DNA from: Ruminococcus flavefaciens ATCC 19208 | GTDB taxonomy: Bacteria > Bacillota > Clostridia > Oscillospirales > Ruminococcaceae | Length of the DNA: 64,000 bases | Direction of reading: 5' to 3' | NCBI RefSeq assembly: GCF_000518765.1 | Contig: NZ_KI912490.1 | Location: 447,700-511,699 of the forward strand | In this document: piece by piece, positions 25,709-35,291 of the stretch | Layout of the letters: every line of letters begins with the position of its first letter | Numbering within the stretch: position 1 is the first letter of the stretch | The notes under the pieces: generated by a model | Database searches by the model: none | Seen by the model: only the letters and a program-made list of their open reading frames with translations | Told to the model about the DNA's origin: nothing | Made by a program: the position numbers and the translations under genes

Positions 25709-26956
25709 ATGGGAAAGATAAGTTTAAATAGAATCATTAAAGTCCCTATGAAAAAGGCAAATGATTTTTATAATGCTATTAGATCAAACTATTATCTAAA
25801 AAAAGTTCATCGTGCAAAGAATCATGATACAATAAAAGTTGGTTTTATTGTTCAGATGCCTGAATTATGGGATAAACAGTCAAGCGTTTACGCCGATATG
25901 TGTGATAACAAATATTTTGAACCATGGCTCATAATCGTTCCTAAGTATGATTTTGAGAATTCAAAAATAGGTGAATACGGAAGCGAAAAAGAGTTTTTCG
26001 TATCCAATTGCCTGAATGGAAAATATGCGCTGGCATATAATGAAAATAAATTGGCAGAGATAAATGTATCTGATTTTGATTATCTGTTTTTCCAGCGACC
26101 TTATGATCATTATCTTCCTGAGAAGCTAAGAAGTTCAAGTACTGTTTGCTATACAAAAAACTGTTATATTCCTTATGCTACACCTGAAATAAAAAAGACA
26201 GGTATTTACCCTGTCAACTTTTTTAGAAATATATATATGGGCTTTATGGAGGATACAGGTGCTGCTCAAATCAATACGACAAGATTTAAGGGGAATTGCA
26301 ACAAAGGATACCAGCATTTTCTCAGTATCGGATATCCTCCGTTTGAAAAATGCTTGAAAATCAATAATCAATGTAATTACTCGAATTTTTTATGGACTCC
26401 ACGCTGGAGTTACGACCCTATTGCTGGTGGCAGCCATTTTATGGAGTATTACCATCAACTTGCAGAGTTTGACTGGGGAAAATCTAAATTAATAGTCAGA
26501 CCTCATCCAATGATGTGGGAGAATTTTGTAAAAACTGGTATTATTGAAAAAAAACAGATAGATGATATTTTTTCCCTTTGGAAAAAGCAACAAGTACAAG
26601 TCGATTCAAATAAGAGTATTGAAGATACATTTGAAAGTATGGATGTACTAATATCTGATAAGTCTTCCGTTATCCCTATGTTTTTTTTAACAGGTAAACC
26701 AATCATTTATTGCCCAAAAGAGTCTGAATATGGCTCTTTGTTTTCGACCATTTTACCTGGTTTGTATATTGCTAACACCTGGGAAGAATTAGCAGGATTA
26801 ATTAATAATCTTTCAGAACATAATGATCCGCTTCATTCTATACGAAAGAAGATTATTGATGAGCATTTTGCATACAATTCATCAGCTACAGAAAACATTG
26901 TAAATGCTATTATTAATGATTTTGAGGAATCTAAAAAGGAGACATATCGCAAATGA
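25709..26956 (+). CDS. CDP-alditol polymer transferase (TagB/TagF-like)
   Basis: A 415-residue protein whose second half matches the CDP-glycerol glycerophosphotransferase family: WTPRWSYD, VRPHPMMWENF (His of the active site) and SDKSSVIPMFFLTGKPIIY. It lacks the extra N-terminal domains of long TagF polymerases, so a priming or single-residue transfer of glycerol- or pentitol-phosphate is more likely than chain growth. The presence of two cytidylyltransferase-type genes in the operon supports a CDP-linked donor. Its last four bases overlap the next gene. Confidence 0.82.
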   Translation: MGKISLNRIIKVPMKKANDFYNAIRSNYYLKKVHRAKNHDTIKVGFIVQMPELWDKQSSVYADMCDNKYFEPWLIIVPKYDFENSKIGEYGSEKEFFVSNCLNGKYALAYNENKLAEINVSDFDYLFFQRPYDHYLPEKLRSSSTVCYTKNCYIPYATPEIKKTGIYPVNFFRNIYMGFMEDTGAAQINTTRFKGNCNKGYQHFLSIGYPPFEKCLKINNQCNYSNFLWTPRWSYDPIAGGSHFMEYYHQLAEFDWGKSKLIVRPHPMMWENFVKTGIIEKKQIDDIFSLWKKQQVQVDSNKSIEDTFESMDVLISDKSSVIPMFFLTGKPIIYCPKESEYGSLFSTILPGLYIANTWEELAGLINNLSEHNDPLHSIRKKIIDEHFAYNSSATENIVNAIINDFEESKKETYRK

Positions 26957-28062
26957 ATATAGGTGTTGTAAGTTACAATATCTATTGTAACTTTACCAAT
27001 TATGGTTCTGCATTGCAGTCATGGGCTTTGACACAAGCTATCGAAAAAATAGGATATCATGCGTTGCTTACTGATTACTGTCCTGATATTCTGGCAGACA
27101 AGGATCCGCTGAATCCATTTGAAAATATGTGGGACAAAGACGACGAATCCCGAAGAATGTGTGAATTGACCATGCCTGCAATCCGCATCAATTATGAGAA
27201 GTTTGACCGATTCTATCATGAACGCTTTGATAAGACCAAGAAGAAATATACATCGGCAAATTTCAATGAGATTATTGAAGACGAAGGAATTGATGGTTTT
27301 GTCTGCGGCAGTGATACGATTTTCTGTCCTGACGAGTTCGGCTTTGATGACGGTTACTATGCAAACTATGACTGCATGAAAAACGGCTTCGCAGTTGCCT
27401 ATGCTGCAAGTTTTGGAGATCCACATTTTACTGAGGAGACTTATCAGATTTTGAATGCAAGGCTCCAGAATTTCAAGGCTTTTGGTCTGCGTGAAAATCT
27501 AATGATTCCTTATGTGAGTGAGCATACATCTGTTCCAGTGCAGAAGGTTGTCGATCCGACTTTACTGTTGACTTCCGAGGATTATGACCATATTGCAGAG
27601 GAACGAATCGTTCAGGAGAAGTATCTTCTTTTGTATGCTCGCCGCTATAATCCAACAATGACTGAATATGCTGAAAAACTCGCAAAAGAAAACGGCTGGA
27701 AGATTGTTGATATCAGTCTTCGTGCTACCAATGCAGAGCGTGGACATCAGATGTTCTATGAAGCTGGTGTGGAAGAATTCCTGTCTCTTGTAAAGCACGC
27801 AGAATATGTGGTTACAAATTCTTTCCACGGCATGATTTTCAGCGTGCAGTACCGCAGACCGTTTGTTGTATTCTCTCGTGAACAGTGCGATACAAAAATC
27901 GAGGAATTACTTGAGTTATTTGGATTGTCGGATCGAATGCTGGTGAACGGAAACGAAGCATTCCGTAGCGAGATAGATTATGATGCTGTTCACGGTAATA
28001 TTTCAGCAGCAAGAGAAAAATCTCTTAAGTTCCTTGCAATGGAACTTGAATTGATAAAGTAA
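26953..28062 (+). CDS. Polysaccharide pyruvyl transferase family protein
   Basis: A 369-residue protein with the family start NIGVVSYNIYCNFTNYGSAL, the GFVCGSDTIF segment and, in the second half, AEYVVTNSFHGMIFSVQYRRPF. These enzymes place a pyruvate ketal from PEP on a sugar of surface polymers. ATGA overlap with the TagF-like gene shows coupling. From here to about 31 kb the base use looks different from flanking genes (more CGC, CGA and GAA-rich), suggesting a separately acquired block. Confidence 0.87.
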   Translation: MNIGVVSYNIYCNFTNYGSALQSWALTQAIEKIGYHALLTDYCPDILADKDPLNPFENMWDKDDESRRMCELTMPAIRINYEKFDRFYHERFDKTKKKYTSANFNEIIEDEGIDGFVCGSDTIFCPDEFGFDDGYYANYDCMKNGFAVAYAASFGDPHFTEETYQILNARLQNFKAFGLRENLMIPYVSEHTSVPVQKVVDPTLLLTSEDYDHIAEERIVQEKYLLLYARRYNPTMTEYAEKLAKENGWKIVDISLRATNAERGHQMFYEAGVEEFLSLVKHAEYVVTNSFHGMIFSVQYRRPFVVFSREQCDTKIEELLELFGLSDRMLVNGNEAFRSEIDYDAVHGNISAAREKSLKFLAMELELIK

Positions 28063-28095
28063 ATTAGATTAAAGAGAAGAAAGAAGGTTATTAGA

Positions 28096-29136
28096 ATGAA
28101 TATTTTGGTACTAGGTGGAACAGGTGCAATGGGTACCCATCTCATTAGTTTTCTTTCTGAAAATAATGATGTTCAGGTAACTGTTACATCACGTAAAGAA
28201 AGAAACAGTCATGGGAATATCAGTTATATCGTTGGAAATGCTCGTGAGAAAGCGTTTATGAGTGAATTGCTAAAGAAATCTCATTATGATGTAATTGTTG
28301 ATTTTATGAATTATAATTACGAAGAATTCCTGGAATACCATCGCGCATTACTTTCTGCCACAGACCACTATATCTTTCTATCTTCAAGTCGTGTTTATGC
28401 AAATTATGAGGGACGAATTACCGAAAGTTGCCCACGTCTGCTGGAGACATCCAAAGATCAAGCATTCCTTTCAACGAATCGCTATGCACTTCGTAAGGCG
28501 AGAGAAGAAGATATGCTTCGTGCAAGTGGAATGAATAACTATACGATTATTCGTCCCTATATTACATACAGCAACCGCCGCCTGCAATTGGGTATCTACG
28601 AAAAAGAGGAATGGCTGTACCGTGTATTGAATGATAAGCCTCTGATCATGAGCGAGGGCATATTAGATAAGACGACAACGCTTTCTTATGGAAGAGATGT
28701 ATCATTCGGCATCTACAAAATTGCTCTAGGAAAGCCTTTAGCAGACGCCGTACATATTACAACTACAGAAAATATGACTTGGTTGGAAATACTGAAAATG
28801 TATGCGTCTATTATCAAGAAACAGACTGGCAAGGACATTGTTCTGTATACTTCACCTGAAATGAAATCAATTGAGATGATTTACGAAGGTGGATATAATA
28901 CTATATATGACCGCCAATGGAACCGACAGTTTGACAATGCGAAAGCAGAGCTTGTATGCGAACATATTGATTATCTTGGTATGCAGGAGGGACTTTCCGG
29001 CTGTTTAGAGGAATTCCTGCGTGATTGGAAAGTAGAGGGGAATGCAGTGTTCTTGCCCTTAAATTCAGAATATGAAAAGGAAATGGACAGGCTGACACAG
29101 GATCCTTCCGTGCAGAAAGAAATTGTTCAATTATAA
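28096..29136 (+). CDS. Atypical extended SDR (NAD-dependent epimerase/dehydratase)
   Basis: A 346-residue protein with GGTGAMGTHLISFL (Gly7, Gly10, Gly13) for NAD(P), FLSSSRVYAN in the catalytic strand and RYALRKAREEDML holding the YxxxK pair. The later part (TTTLSYGRDVSFGIYKIA) resembles substrate-binding regions of RNA-binding-like/atypical SDRs. It lies between the pyruvyl transferase and the TPP enzyme; it may feed or follow the latter. The reaction is not assignable. Confidence 0.78.
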   Translation: MNILVLGGTGAMGTHLISFLSENNDVQVTVTSRKERNSHGNISYIVGNAREKAFMSELLKKSHYDVIVDFMNYNYEEFLEYHRALLSATDHYIFLSSSRVYANYEGRITESCPRLLETSKDQAFLSTNRYALRKAREEDMLRASGMNNYTIIRPYITYSNRRLQLGIYEKEEWLYRVLNDKPLIMSEGILDKTTTLSYGRDVSFGIYKIALGKPLADAVHITTTENMTWLEILKMYASIIKKQTGKDIVLYTSPEMKSIEMIYEGGYNTIYDRQWNRQFDNAKAELVCEHIDYLGMQEGLSGCLEEFLRDWKVEGNAVFLPLNSEYEKEMDRLTQDPSVQKEIVQL

Positions 29137-29150
29137 GGGGGCTTTAATCA

Positions 29151-30839
29151 GTGGCACATTATTATACAAATGAACGCAATCATCAGATCCTGATAGCCTT
29201 GTTAAAAGCTCATAATATTAAATATGTTGTTGCCTCACCCGGAACAACCAATTCTGTTTTCATAGGCAGTATTCAGAATGATCCGTATTTTGAAATCTTT
29301 TCGTCTGTTGATGAGCGCTCTGCTGCATATATAGCCTGTGGAATTGCGCATGAAAAAGGCGAGCCGGTTATTCTCAGCTGCACTGGAGCCACTGCAGCTC
29401 GCAATTATATGTCAGGTGCAACAGAAGCATTTTACAGCAAACTGCCGATTCTTATATTAACATCTTCACAGGATAACAACAGAATTGGTCATTTGTTTGC
29501 ACAGGTAACAGACCGAACATCTCCTCCGAATGATGTTTGTAAAATAAGCCTGACAATGCCGAATGTTCACACAAGTGATGACGAATGGGAATGCGAGGTC
29601 AACGGCAATAAAGTTTTGCTTGAATTAAAACGTCATGGTGGCGGTCCGGTTCATCTGAATTTGATTACAACGTATAGCTATAATCAGGAAACAGCACTTA
29701 CATGTAAGGAGTTACCGGATACGAGGATAATCCGAAGAATTACCACAGAAGATTCATTCCCTGAAATTATCAAAGGCAAAACAGCAATATTTGTAGGTTC
29801 ACACCAGCCCTTTGATTCGGCGCAGACAAAGGCAATCGAAGCTTTCTGTGAAGCAAATAACGGCGTGGTTCTCTGTGACCATACAAGTAATTATCACGGC
29901 AAATACAAGATTCCATTTGCACTTGTTATCAACCAGGCACCTTTGAATCAGGCAAATACACCTGCCTATGATGTCGATATTTTAGTCCATATTGGTGAGA
30001 TATCAGCAGAAGAAGGTGCAATGAGAATGATTCAAAGCAATGAAACTTGGCGGGTTTCTCCGGACGGTGAAATCAGGGATACGTTCCGCAATATGTCATT
30101 TGTGTTTGAAATGTCTGAAAAAGATTTCTTTTTGGCTTATGCGAACAAAGAATTCTCGAATGTTTCTTATTACGAAGAATGTAAGCGTGTATATGATGCA
30201 CTGGTGGAACAAAAGCCCGATCAGCTTGCACGGATGCCATTCTCAAATGTATGGGTAGCAAGTCAGATAGCTCCGTATATACCAAATCACTCAACTGTTG
30301 TATTGAGTATTCTTAATACGATTCGTACGTGGAATTATTCTGAATTTCAAGATGAAGTCAAGGTGTTTTGTCCGGTCGGTGGGTTCGGAATCGACGGTGC
30401 AACATCAATGATGATTGGTACTGCGCTTGCCAATCCCGAACATCTTTGCTATTGTGTGACCGGTGATCTGGCATTCTTCTATGATCTGAATGCCCTTGGC
30501 AACAGACATATTGGTAAGAATATAAGAATCATTTTGGTTAATAACGGAGTCGGTGTTGAATTCAAAAAATGCTATGCTATGGCGTATCGGTTGCTTGGTG
30601 AAGAAGTTGATCCTTATGTAGCTGCTGCTGGTCATTTCGGTCAAAAGTCCCCCTGTTTAGTAAAACACTTTGCAGAAGATTTGGGCTTTGAATATCTATC
30701 TGCCTCGGATAAATCTTCTTTCGCAGATGTGAAAGACAAATTTCTTTCTACAGATTCGGATAAACCCATTTTGCTGGAAGTATTTGTGAACGATTCGGAT
30801 GAAGGTATTGCTCTTAATATCATTCATAACAGAAAATAA
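29151..30839 (+). CDS. Thiamine-diphosphate-dependent enzyme, MenD/decarboxylase type
   Basis: GTG at 29151 starts a 562-residue protein. The N-terminal pyrimidine domain has SVDERSAAYIACGIA with the conserved Glu55, and SCTGATAARNY. The C-terminal domain has the GDLAFFYDLN...NNG pattern that holds Mg and diphosphate. Size and order match MenD and acetolactate-synthase-like enzymes; no menaquinone or branched-chain genes are near. In the operon, followed by a class V aminotransferase and a cytidylyltransferase fusion, it could decarboxylate a 2-keto acid to an aldehyde that is then aminated, or add a two-carbon branch to a keto sugar. Both are inference. Confidence 0.8.
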   Translation: MAHYYTNERNHQILIALLKAHNIKYVVASPGTTNSVFIGSIQNDPYFEIFSSVDERSAAYIACGIAHEKGEPVILSCTGATAARNYMSGATEAFYSKLPILILTSSQDNNRIGHLFAQVTDRTSPPNDVCKISLTMPNVHTSDDEWECEVNGNKVLLELKRHGGGPVHLNLITTYSYNQETALTCKELPDTRIIRRITTEDSFPEIIKGKTAIFVGSHQPFDSAQTKAIEAFCEANNGVVLCDHTSNYHGKYKIPFALVINQAPLNQANTPAYDVDILVHIGEISAEEGAMRMIQSNETWRVSPDGEIRDTFRNMSFVFEMSEKDFFLAYANKEFSNVSYYEECKRVYDALVEQKPDQLARMPFSNVWVASQIAPYIPNHSTVVLSILNTIRTWNYSEFQDEVKVFCPVGGFGIDGATSMMIGTALANPEHLCYCVTGDLAFFYDLNALGNRHIGKNIRIILVNNGVGVEFKKCYAMAYRLLGEEVDPYVAAAGHFGQKSPCLVKHFAEDLGFEYLSASDKSSFADVKDKFLSTDSDKPILLEVFVNDSDEGIALNIIHNRK

Positions 30840-30900
30840 CAACTGATTAAAACGATTTCTGTTTGGATTTCAGTGTATATACAAGGAAGGAAAGATTAGA

Positions 30901-31974
30901 ATGCTTAATTTCACAGTTGGGCCTGTAATGTGCAGCGATGAAGTATGTGCTGTCGGCGGAGAACAGGTGCCTTATTTTCGTACACCTGAGTTTTCCGAGC
31001 TGATGCTTGAAAATGAACAGCTTATGCTGAAGTTTTCAAAAGCACCAAATGGTTCAAGAGTAGCTTTCATGACAAATTCTTCCACAGGGTCAATGGAAGC
31101 GACAGTCATGAACTGCTTTACATCATCTGACAAGGTGTTGGTCATCAACGGCGGAAGCTTTGGACAGCGTTTTGTTGAGCTCTGCGAGATACATGGTGTC
31201 CCCCACGATGTCCTGAAACTTAATCACGGACAGAAGCTGACAAAAGAGAGACTTTATGAGTATGATGGAAAAGCTTATACTGGTCTGCTTGTAAATATAG
31301 ATGAAACTTCTACAGGTGTTCTTTATGATTCGGAAATGATCGGAGAATTCTGTAAGAAGAACGATATGTTCTATGTATGTGACTGTGTTTCGGCATTTCT
31401 TGCTGATCCATTCGATATGGCGCATTGCGGGGCAGATGTGATGATAACAGGTTCACAGAAGGTTCTTGCCTGCCCTCCCGGTGTATCTATGATCGTTCTT
31501 GCGCCGAGAGCGGTTGAGCGTGTTACAAATGCAAAGGTTAAGTCAATGTATTTTAATCTTGCAGATGTACTTAAAAATATGGAACGCGGACAGACACCGT
31601 TTACTCCGGCAGTTGGTATTTTGCGTCAGATTAACACCAGATTGAAAGAAATTGAGGCAGCAGGTGGTGCAGATGCTGAGATTGCCAGAGTTGCTGCACA
31701 GGCACAAGATTTCCGTGATAAAATCAAAGAATTGCCATTTGAATTTGTTTCTGAGTCTCCTGCAAATGGTGTTACACCTGTTCATCCGCTCAATGCAGAT
31801 GCCTATGAGATATTCATGGATCTTAAAGATAACTATGGCATCTGGATATGTCCTAACGGCGGAGATATGAAGAGTACTATTTTCCGTGTAGGTCATATTG
31901 GACACCTGACACATGATGATAATACAACACTTATTAATGCTCTGAAGGATATGCAGAGTAAAGGAAAACTCTGA
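30901..31974 (+). CDS. Class V PLP aminotransferase (PhnW/serine-glyoxylate type)
   Basis: A 357-residue enzyme with [23 protein letters not shown] (cofactor phosphate), [15 protein letters not shown] (Asp161) and the Schiff-base Lys187 in [13 protein letters not shown]. This is the fold type of 2-aminoethylphosphonate, alanine-glyoxylate and serine-pyruvate aminotransferases, which aminate small aldehydes. It follows the TPP enzyme by 61 bases and has AAGGAAGG upstream. No PEP mutase is in the window, so a phosphonate route is unlikely on present evidence; a small amino alcohol phosphate is a candidate product. Confidence 0.83.
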   Translation: MLNFTVGPVMCSDEVCAVGGEQVPYFRTPEFSELMLENEQLMLKFSKAPNGSRVAFMTNSSTGSMEATVMNCFTSSDKVLVINGGSFGQRFVELCEIHGVPHDVLKLNHGQKLTKERLYEYDGKAYTGLLVNIDETSTGVLYDSEMIGEFCKKNDMFYVCDCVSAFLADPFDMAHCGADVMITGSQKVLACPPGVSMIVLAPRAVERVTNAKVKSMYFNLADVLKNMERGQTPFTPAVGILRQINTRLKEIEAAGGADAEIARVAAQAQDFRDKIKELPFEFVSESPANGVTPVHPLNADAYEIFMDLKDNYGIWICPNGGDMKSTIFRVGHIGHLTHDDNTTLINALKDMQSKGKL

Positions 31975-32003
31975 TAAAATATGCTTGTAATGGAGATGAT
32001 ATA

Positions 32004-33344
32004 TTGGTAAAGGTAATTACATACGGAACATATGATATGCTCCATTACGGACATATTCGATTGTTAGAGCGTGCAAAAGCTCTTGGAGATTATTTGATAG
32101 TTGGTATTACCTCTGATGACTATGACAAAACAAGAGGAAAGATAAATCTTCAGCAGTCCCTAATGGAGCGTGTTGAAGCAGTAAAAGCAACAGGGCTTGC
32201 AGATGAGATAATCATAGAGGAATATGAAGGACAGAAGATAGACGATATTCGTCGCCTTGATGTTGATATATTCACAGTTGGCTCTGATTGGGAAGGGTAC
32301 TTTGATTACCTGAATGAATATTGTAAAGTTGTGTATCTTCCAAGAACTCAAGGTGTATCAAGTTCAGATGTAAGGGCTGAAAAGCGAAAATTGAGAATAG
32401 GTCTTGTGGGAACAGCGATTTTTCGGACGAAATTTGTTAATGAAGCTAAGTATGTTAATGGTGTTGAGGTTGTTGGTATTTATGCTACAACACCAGGTAT
32501 TGAACCTGAATTAATAAACCTTTATTATACTGATAATTATGATGATTTACTCTCTAAAGTTGATGCTGTGTATATCATATCAAAGCCTGAAAATCATTAT
32601 AAACATTGCAAAGCTGCTCTTATTGCAGGAAAACATGTTCTTTGTGAATCGCCAATGGCTTACACAAGGGAGCAGAGTAAAGAATTATTTCAAATTGCTG
32701 AAGAAAAGAATTTAATTCTTATGGATGCAATTAAAACTGCTTATTCCACAGCTTATGAACGCTTGATTCTTATGGCAAAAAGCGGCAAAATTGGTAGAGT
32801 TGTATCGATTGATGCGGTATGTACAAGTCTTAGAGATGGTATTTCAATTGAAGGAACTGACCTTTCCAAGAAATGGAATAGTATGTGCGGATGGGCACCG
32901 GCAGCAATGTTGCCGATTTTTCAGGTTTTTGGAACGGATTACCGAAATAAAGTTTTCTATACTTTATTTCAGAATAAAGAAGAGAATGTTGACGCATTTA
33001 CCAAAATTGACTTTGTATATCCTCAAGGTGTTGCAACAGTCAAAGTTGCAAAAGGAGCAAAAGCTGAAGGTGAATTGATAATAACAGGTACCAAAGGCTA
33101 CATATATGTACCTGCACCATGGTGGAAAACAGATTATTTTGAGATACGATATGAAAATCAAGAGGACAATAAAAGGTTTTTCTATCAGCTTGACGGTGAA
33201 GGAATTCGCTATGAAATAGTTGCTTTTGCAAAAGCAGTTGAATGTAATAGAAATCTAAGTTATGTTTCAAAGAGTACTTCAGAAGCTATTGTCGGTATAA
33301 TTGAGGATTTTAATAAACGACTTAATATGACTGAATTAACATAA
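32004..33344 (+). CDS. Fusion of TagD-like cytidylyltransferase and Gfo/Idh/MocA oxidoreductase
   Basis: TTG at 32004, after GGAGATG, starts a 446-residue two-domain protein. Residues 1-127 are a glycerol-3-phosphate/ethanolamine-phosphate cytidylyltransferase: [16 protein letters not shown] with HxGH at 14-17 and RTQGVSSS at 114-121. Residues 130-446 are a Gfo/Idh/MocA dehydrogenase: [28 protein letters not shown] and [13 protein letters not shown]-dependent activation and a redox step in one chain suggest that the same small molecule is reduced or oxidised and then loaded on CDP. The fusion point is clear and no stop or slip is seen. Confidence 0.87.
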   Translation: MVKVITYGTYDMLHYGHIRLLERAKALGDYLIVGITSDDYDKTRGKINLQQSLMERVEAVKATGLADEIIIEEYEGQKIDDIRRLDVDIFTVGSDWEGYFDYLNEYCKVVYLPRTQGVSSSDVRAEKRKLRIGLVGTAIFRTKFVNEAKYVNGVEVVGIYATTPGIEPELINLYYTDNYDDLLSKVDAVYIISKPENHYKHCKAALIAGKHVLCESPMAYTREQSKELFQIAEEKNLILMDAIKTAYSTAYERLILMAKSGKIGRVVSIDAVCTSLRDGISIEGTDLSKKWNSMCGWAPAAMLPIFQVFGTDYRNKVFYTLFQNKEENVDAFTKIDFVYPQGVATVKVAKGAKAEGELIITGTKGYIYVPAPWWKTDYFEIRYENQEDNKRFFYQLDGEGIRYEIVAFAKAVECNRNLSYVSKSTSEAIVGIIEDFNKRLNMTELT

Positions 33345-33358
33345 GGAAGGTGTTTAAG

Positions 33359-34246
33359 ATGAAAGGTATAATTTTAGCCGGAGGTTCCGGTACAAGACTT
33401 TATCCATTGACAATGGTAACAAGCAAACAATTATTACCTGTATACGATAAGCCGATGGTATATTATCCGCTGTCAACACTTATGCTGGCAGGAATAAAGG
33501 ATATACTTATAATATCAACTCCAACTGATCTTCCTAATTTTGAGAGACTTCTTGGAGACGGTTCACAGTACGGTATCAACCTTAGCTATAAGGTACAGCC
33601 AAGTCCTGACGGACTTGCACAGGCATTTATCCTCGGCGAAGAGTTTATAGGCGATGATGCTTGCGCTATGGTGCTTGGTGACAATATATTCTATGGAAAC
33701 GGTTTCGGAAGCATACTCAGAAATGCAAAGAAGAATGCAGAGGAAAACAACAGAGCAACAGTATTCGGTTATTATGTTCCTGATCCCGAGCGTTTTGGCG
33801 TTGTTGATTTTGATAAGGACGGACACGCTCTTTCAATTGAGGAAAAGCCTGCTGTTCCAAAGAGCAATTACGCAGTTACAGGACTTTATTTCTATCCTGC
33901 CGGTGTAAGCGCAAGAGCCAATCAGGTAAAGCCTTCTGCGCGCGGAGAGCTTGAGATAACAACACTCAATGAGATGTATCTCCATGATAATCTTCTTGAT
34001 GTTCAGCTTCTCGGCCGTGGCTTTGCATGGCTTGATACAGGAACAATGGACAGTCTTGCAGAGGCAACTAACTTTGTTCAGATGGTACAGAATCGTCAGG
34101 GAATTGAGATATCAGCTCCCGAAGAAATAGCTTTTATCAATGGCTGGATCGACAATGAAGGTCTTATGAAGTCAGCTGAAAAATACGGTAAGTCACCATA
34201 CGGTGCACATCTGAAAAAAGTTGCTGAAGGAAAAATAAAGTATTAA
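33359..34246 (+). CDS. rmlA: Glucose-1-phosphate thymidylyltransferase
   Basis: First enzyme of the dTDP-rhamnose path, joining glucose-1-phosphate and d[23 protein letters not shown] at the N-terminus, then [12 protein letters not shown] and [12 protein letters not shown] leave little doubt. ATG 33359 is chosen over GTG 33350 because AAGGAAGG (33343-33350) then lies at the right distance; this gives 295 residues, the family length. It also supplies the FdtA/FdtB branch earlier in the operon. Confidence 0.96.
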   Translation: MKGIILAGGSGTRLYPLTMVTSKQLLPVYDKPMVYYPLSTLMLAGIKDILIISTPTDLPNFERLLGDGSQYGINLSYKVQPSPDGLAQAFILGEEFIGDDACAMVLGDNIFYGNGFGSILRNAKKNAEENNRATVFGYYVPDPERFGVVDFDKDGHALSIEEKPAVPKSNYAVTGLYFYPAGVSARANQVKPSARGELEITTLNEMYLHDNLLDVQLLGRGFAWLDTGTMDSLAEATNFVQMVQNRQGIEISAPEEIAFINGWIDNEGLMKSAEKYGKSPYGAHLKKVAEGKIKY

Positions 34247-34259
34247 GGAGAAAAAGGTA

Positions 34260-35288
34260 ATGACAATTTTTGTTACAGGCGGTGCCGGCTTTATCGGCTC
34301 AAATTTCGTATTCCATATGCTGGATACATATCCCGACTACAGGATAGTATGTCTTGACAAGCTCACATATGCAGGCAATCTTTCAACACTTGAGCCTGTT
34401 ATGAAGAATCCCAACTTCCGCTTCGTGAAGATAGATATCTGCGACAGAGAAGCTATCTACAAGCTTTTCGAGGAAGAAAAGCCTGATATCGTTGTAAACT
34501 TTGCAGCAGAGTCACACGTTGACCGTTCTATCGAGAACCCTGAGATATTCCTCCAGACAAATATCCTCGGTACACAGGTTCTTATGGACGCTTGCAGAAA
34601 GTACGGTATCCAGAGATATCATCAGGTATCTACAGATGAGGTTTACGGCGATCTTCCGCTGGACAGACCTGACCTCTTCTTCACAGAAACTACACCTATC
34701 CATACAAGCAGCCCATACAGCTCATCAAAGGCTGGTGCTGATTTACTTGTAATGGCATACAATCGTACATACGGTCTGCCTGTAACAATTTCACGTTGTT
34801 CAAATAACTACGGACCATATCACTTCCCTGAGAAGCTTATCCCGCTTATGATAGCAAATGCACTCGCAGACAAGCCTCTCCCTGTATATGGTGAAGGACT
34901 TAATGTACGTGACTGGCTCTATGTTGAGGATCACTGCCGTGCTATCGACCTTATCATTCACAAGGGCAGAGTAGGCGAGGTATACAACGTTGGCGGACAC
35001 AACGAAATGAAGAACATCGACATCGTAAAGCTCATCTGTAAGGAACTTGGCAAGCCTGATAGCCTTATCACACACGTTGAGGACAGAAAGGGACACGATA
35101 TGCGCTATGCTATTGACCCAACTAAAATTCACAATGAGCTCGGCTGGCTGCCTGAGACAAAGTTTGAGGACGGCATCAAAAAGACAATCAAGTGGTATCT
35201 TGAAAACCGTGAATGGTGGGAGACTATCATCAGCGGTGAGTACCAGAATTACTATGAGAAAATGTACGGTAACCGTGCAGAGGTGTAA
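34260..35288 (+). CDS. rmlB: dTDP-glucose 4,6-dehydratase
   Basis: A 342-residue extended SDR, second step of dTDP-rhamnose synthesis. TGGAGFIGSNFVFHML binds NAD; VSTDEVYGDLPLD carries the catalytic Asp-Glu pair of 4,6-dehydratases; YSSSKAGADLLV has YxxxK. Its 4-keto-6-deoxy product is shared by RmlC/RmlD and by the FdtA-type isomerase. It starts 13 bases after rmlA. Confidence 0.96.
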   Translation: MTIFVTGGAGFIGSNFVFHMLDTYPDYRIVCLDKLTYAGNLSTLEPVMKNPNFRFVKIDICDREAIYKLFEEEKPDIVVNFAAESHVDRSIENPEIFLQTNILGTQVLMDACRKYGIQRYHQVSTDEVYGDLPLDRPDLFFTETTPIHTSSPYSSSKAGADLLVMAYNRTYGLPVTISRCSNNYGPYHFPEKLIPLMIANALADKPLPVYGEGLNVRDWLYVEDHCRAIDLIIHKGRVGEVYNVGGHNEMKNIDIVKLICKELGKPDSLITHVEDRKGHDMRYAIDPTKIHNELGWLPETKFEDGIKKTIKWYLENREWWETIISGEYQNYYEKMYGNRAEV

Positions 35289-35291
35289 TAA

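Noticed and set aside
29151-33344. Phosphonate (aminoethylphosphonate) synthesis
   Set aside because: TPP enzyme and PhnW-like aminotransferase would fit, but no PEP mutase is present, and the TPP enzyme is longer (562 aa) than phosphonopyruvate decarboxylases.
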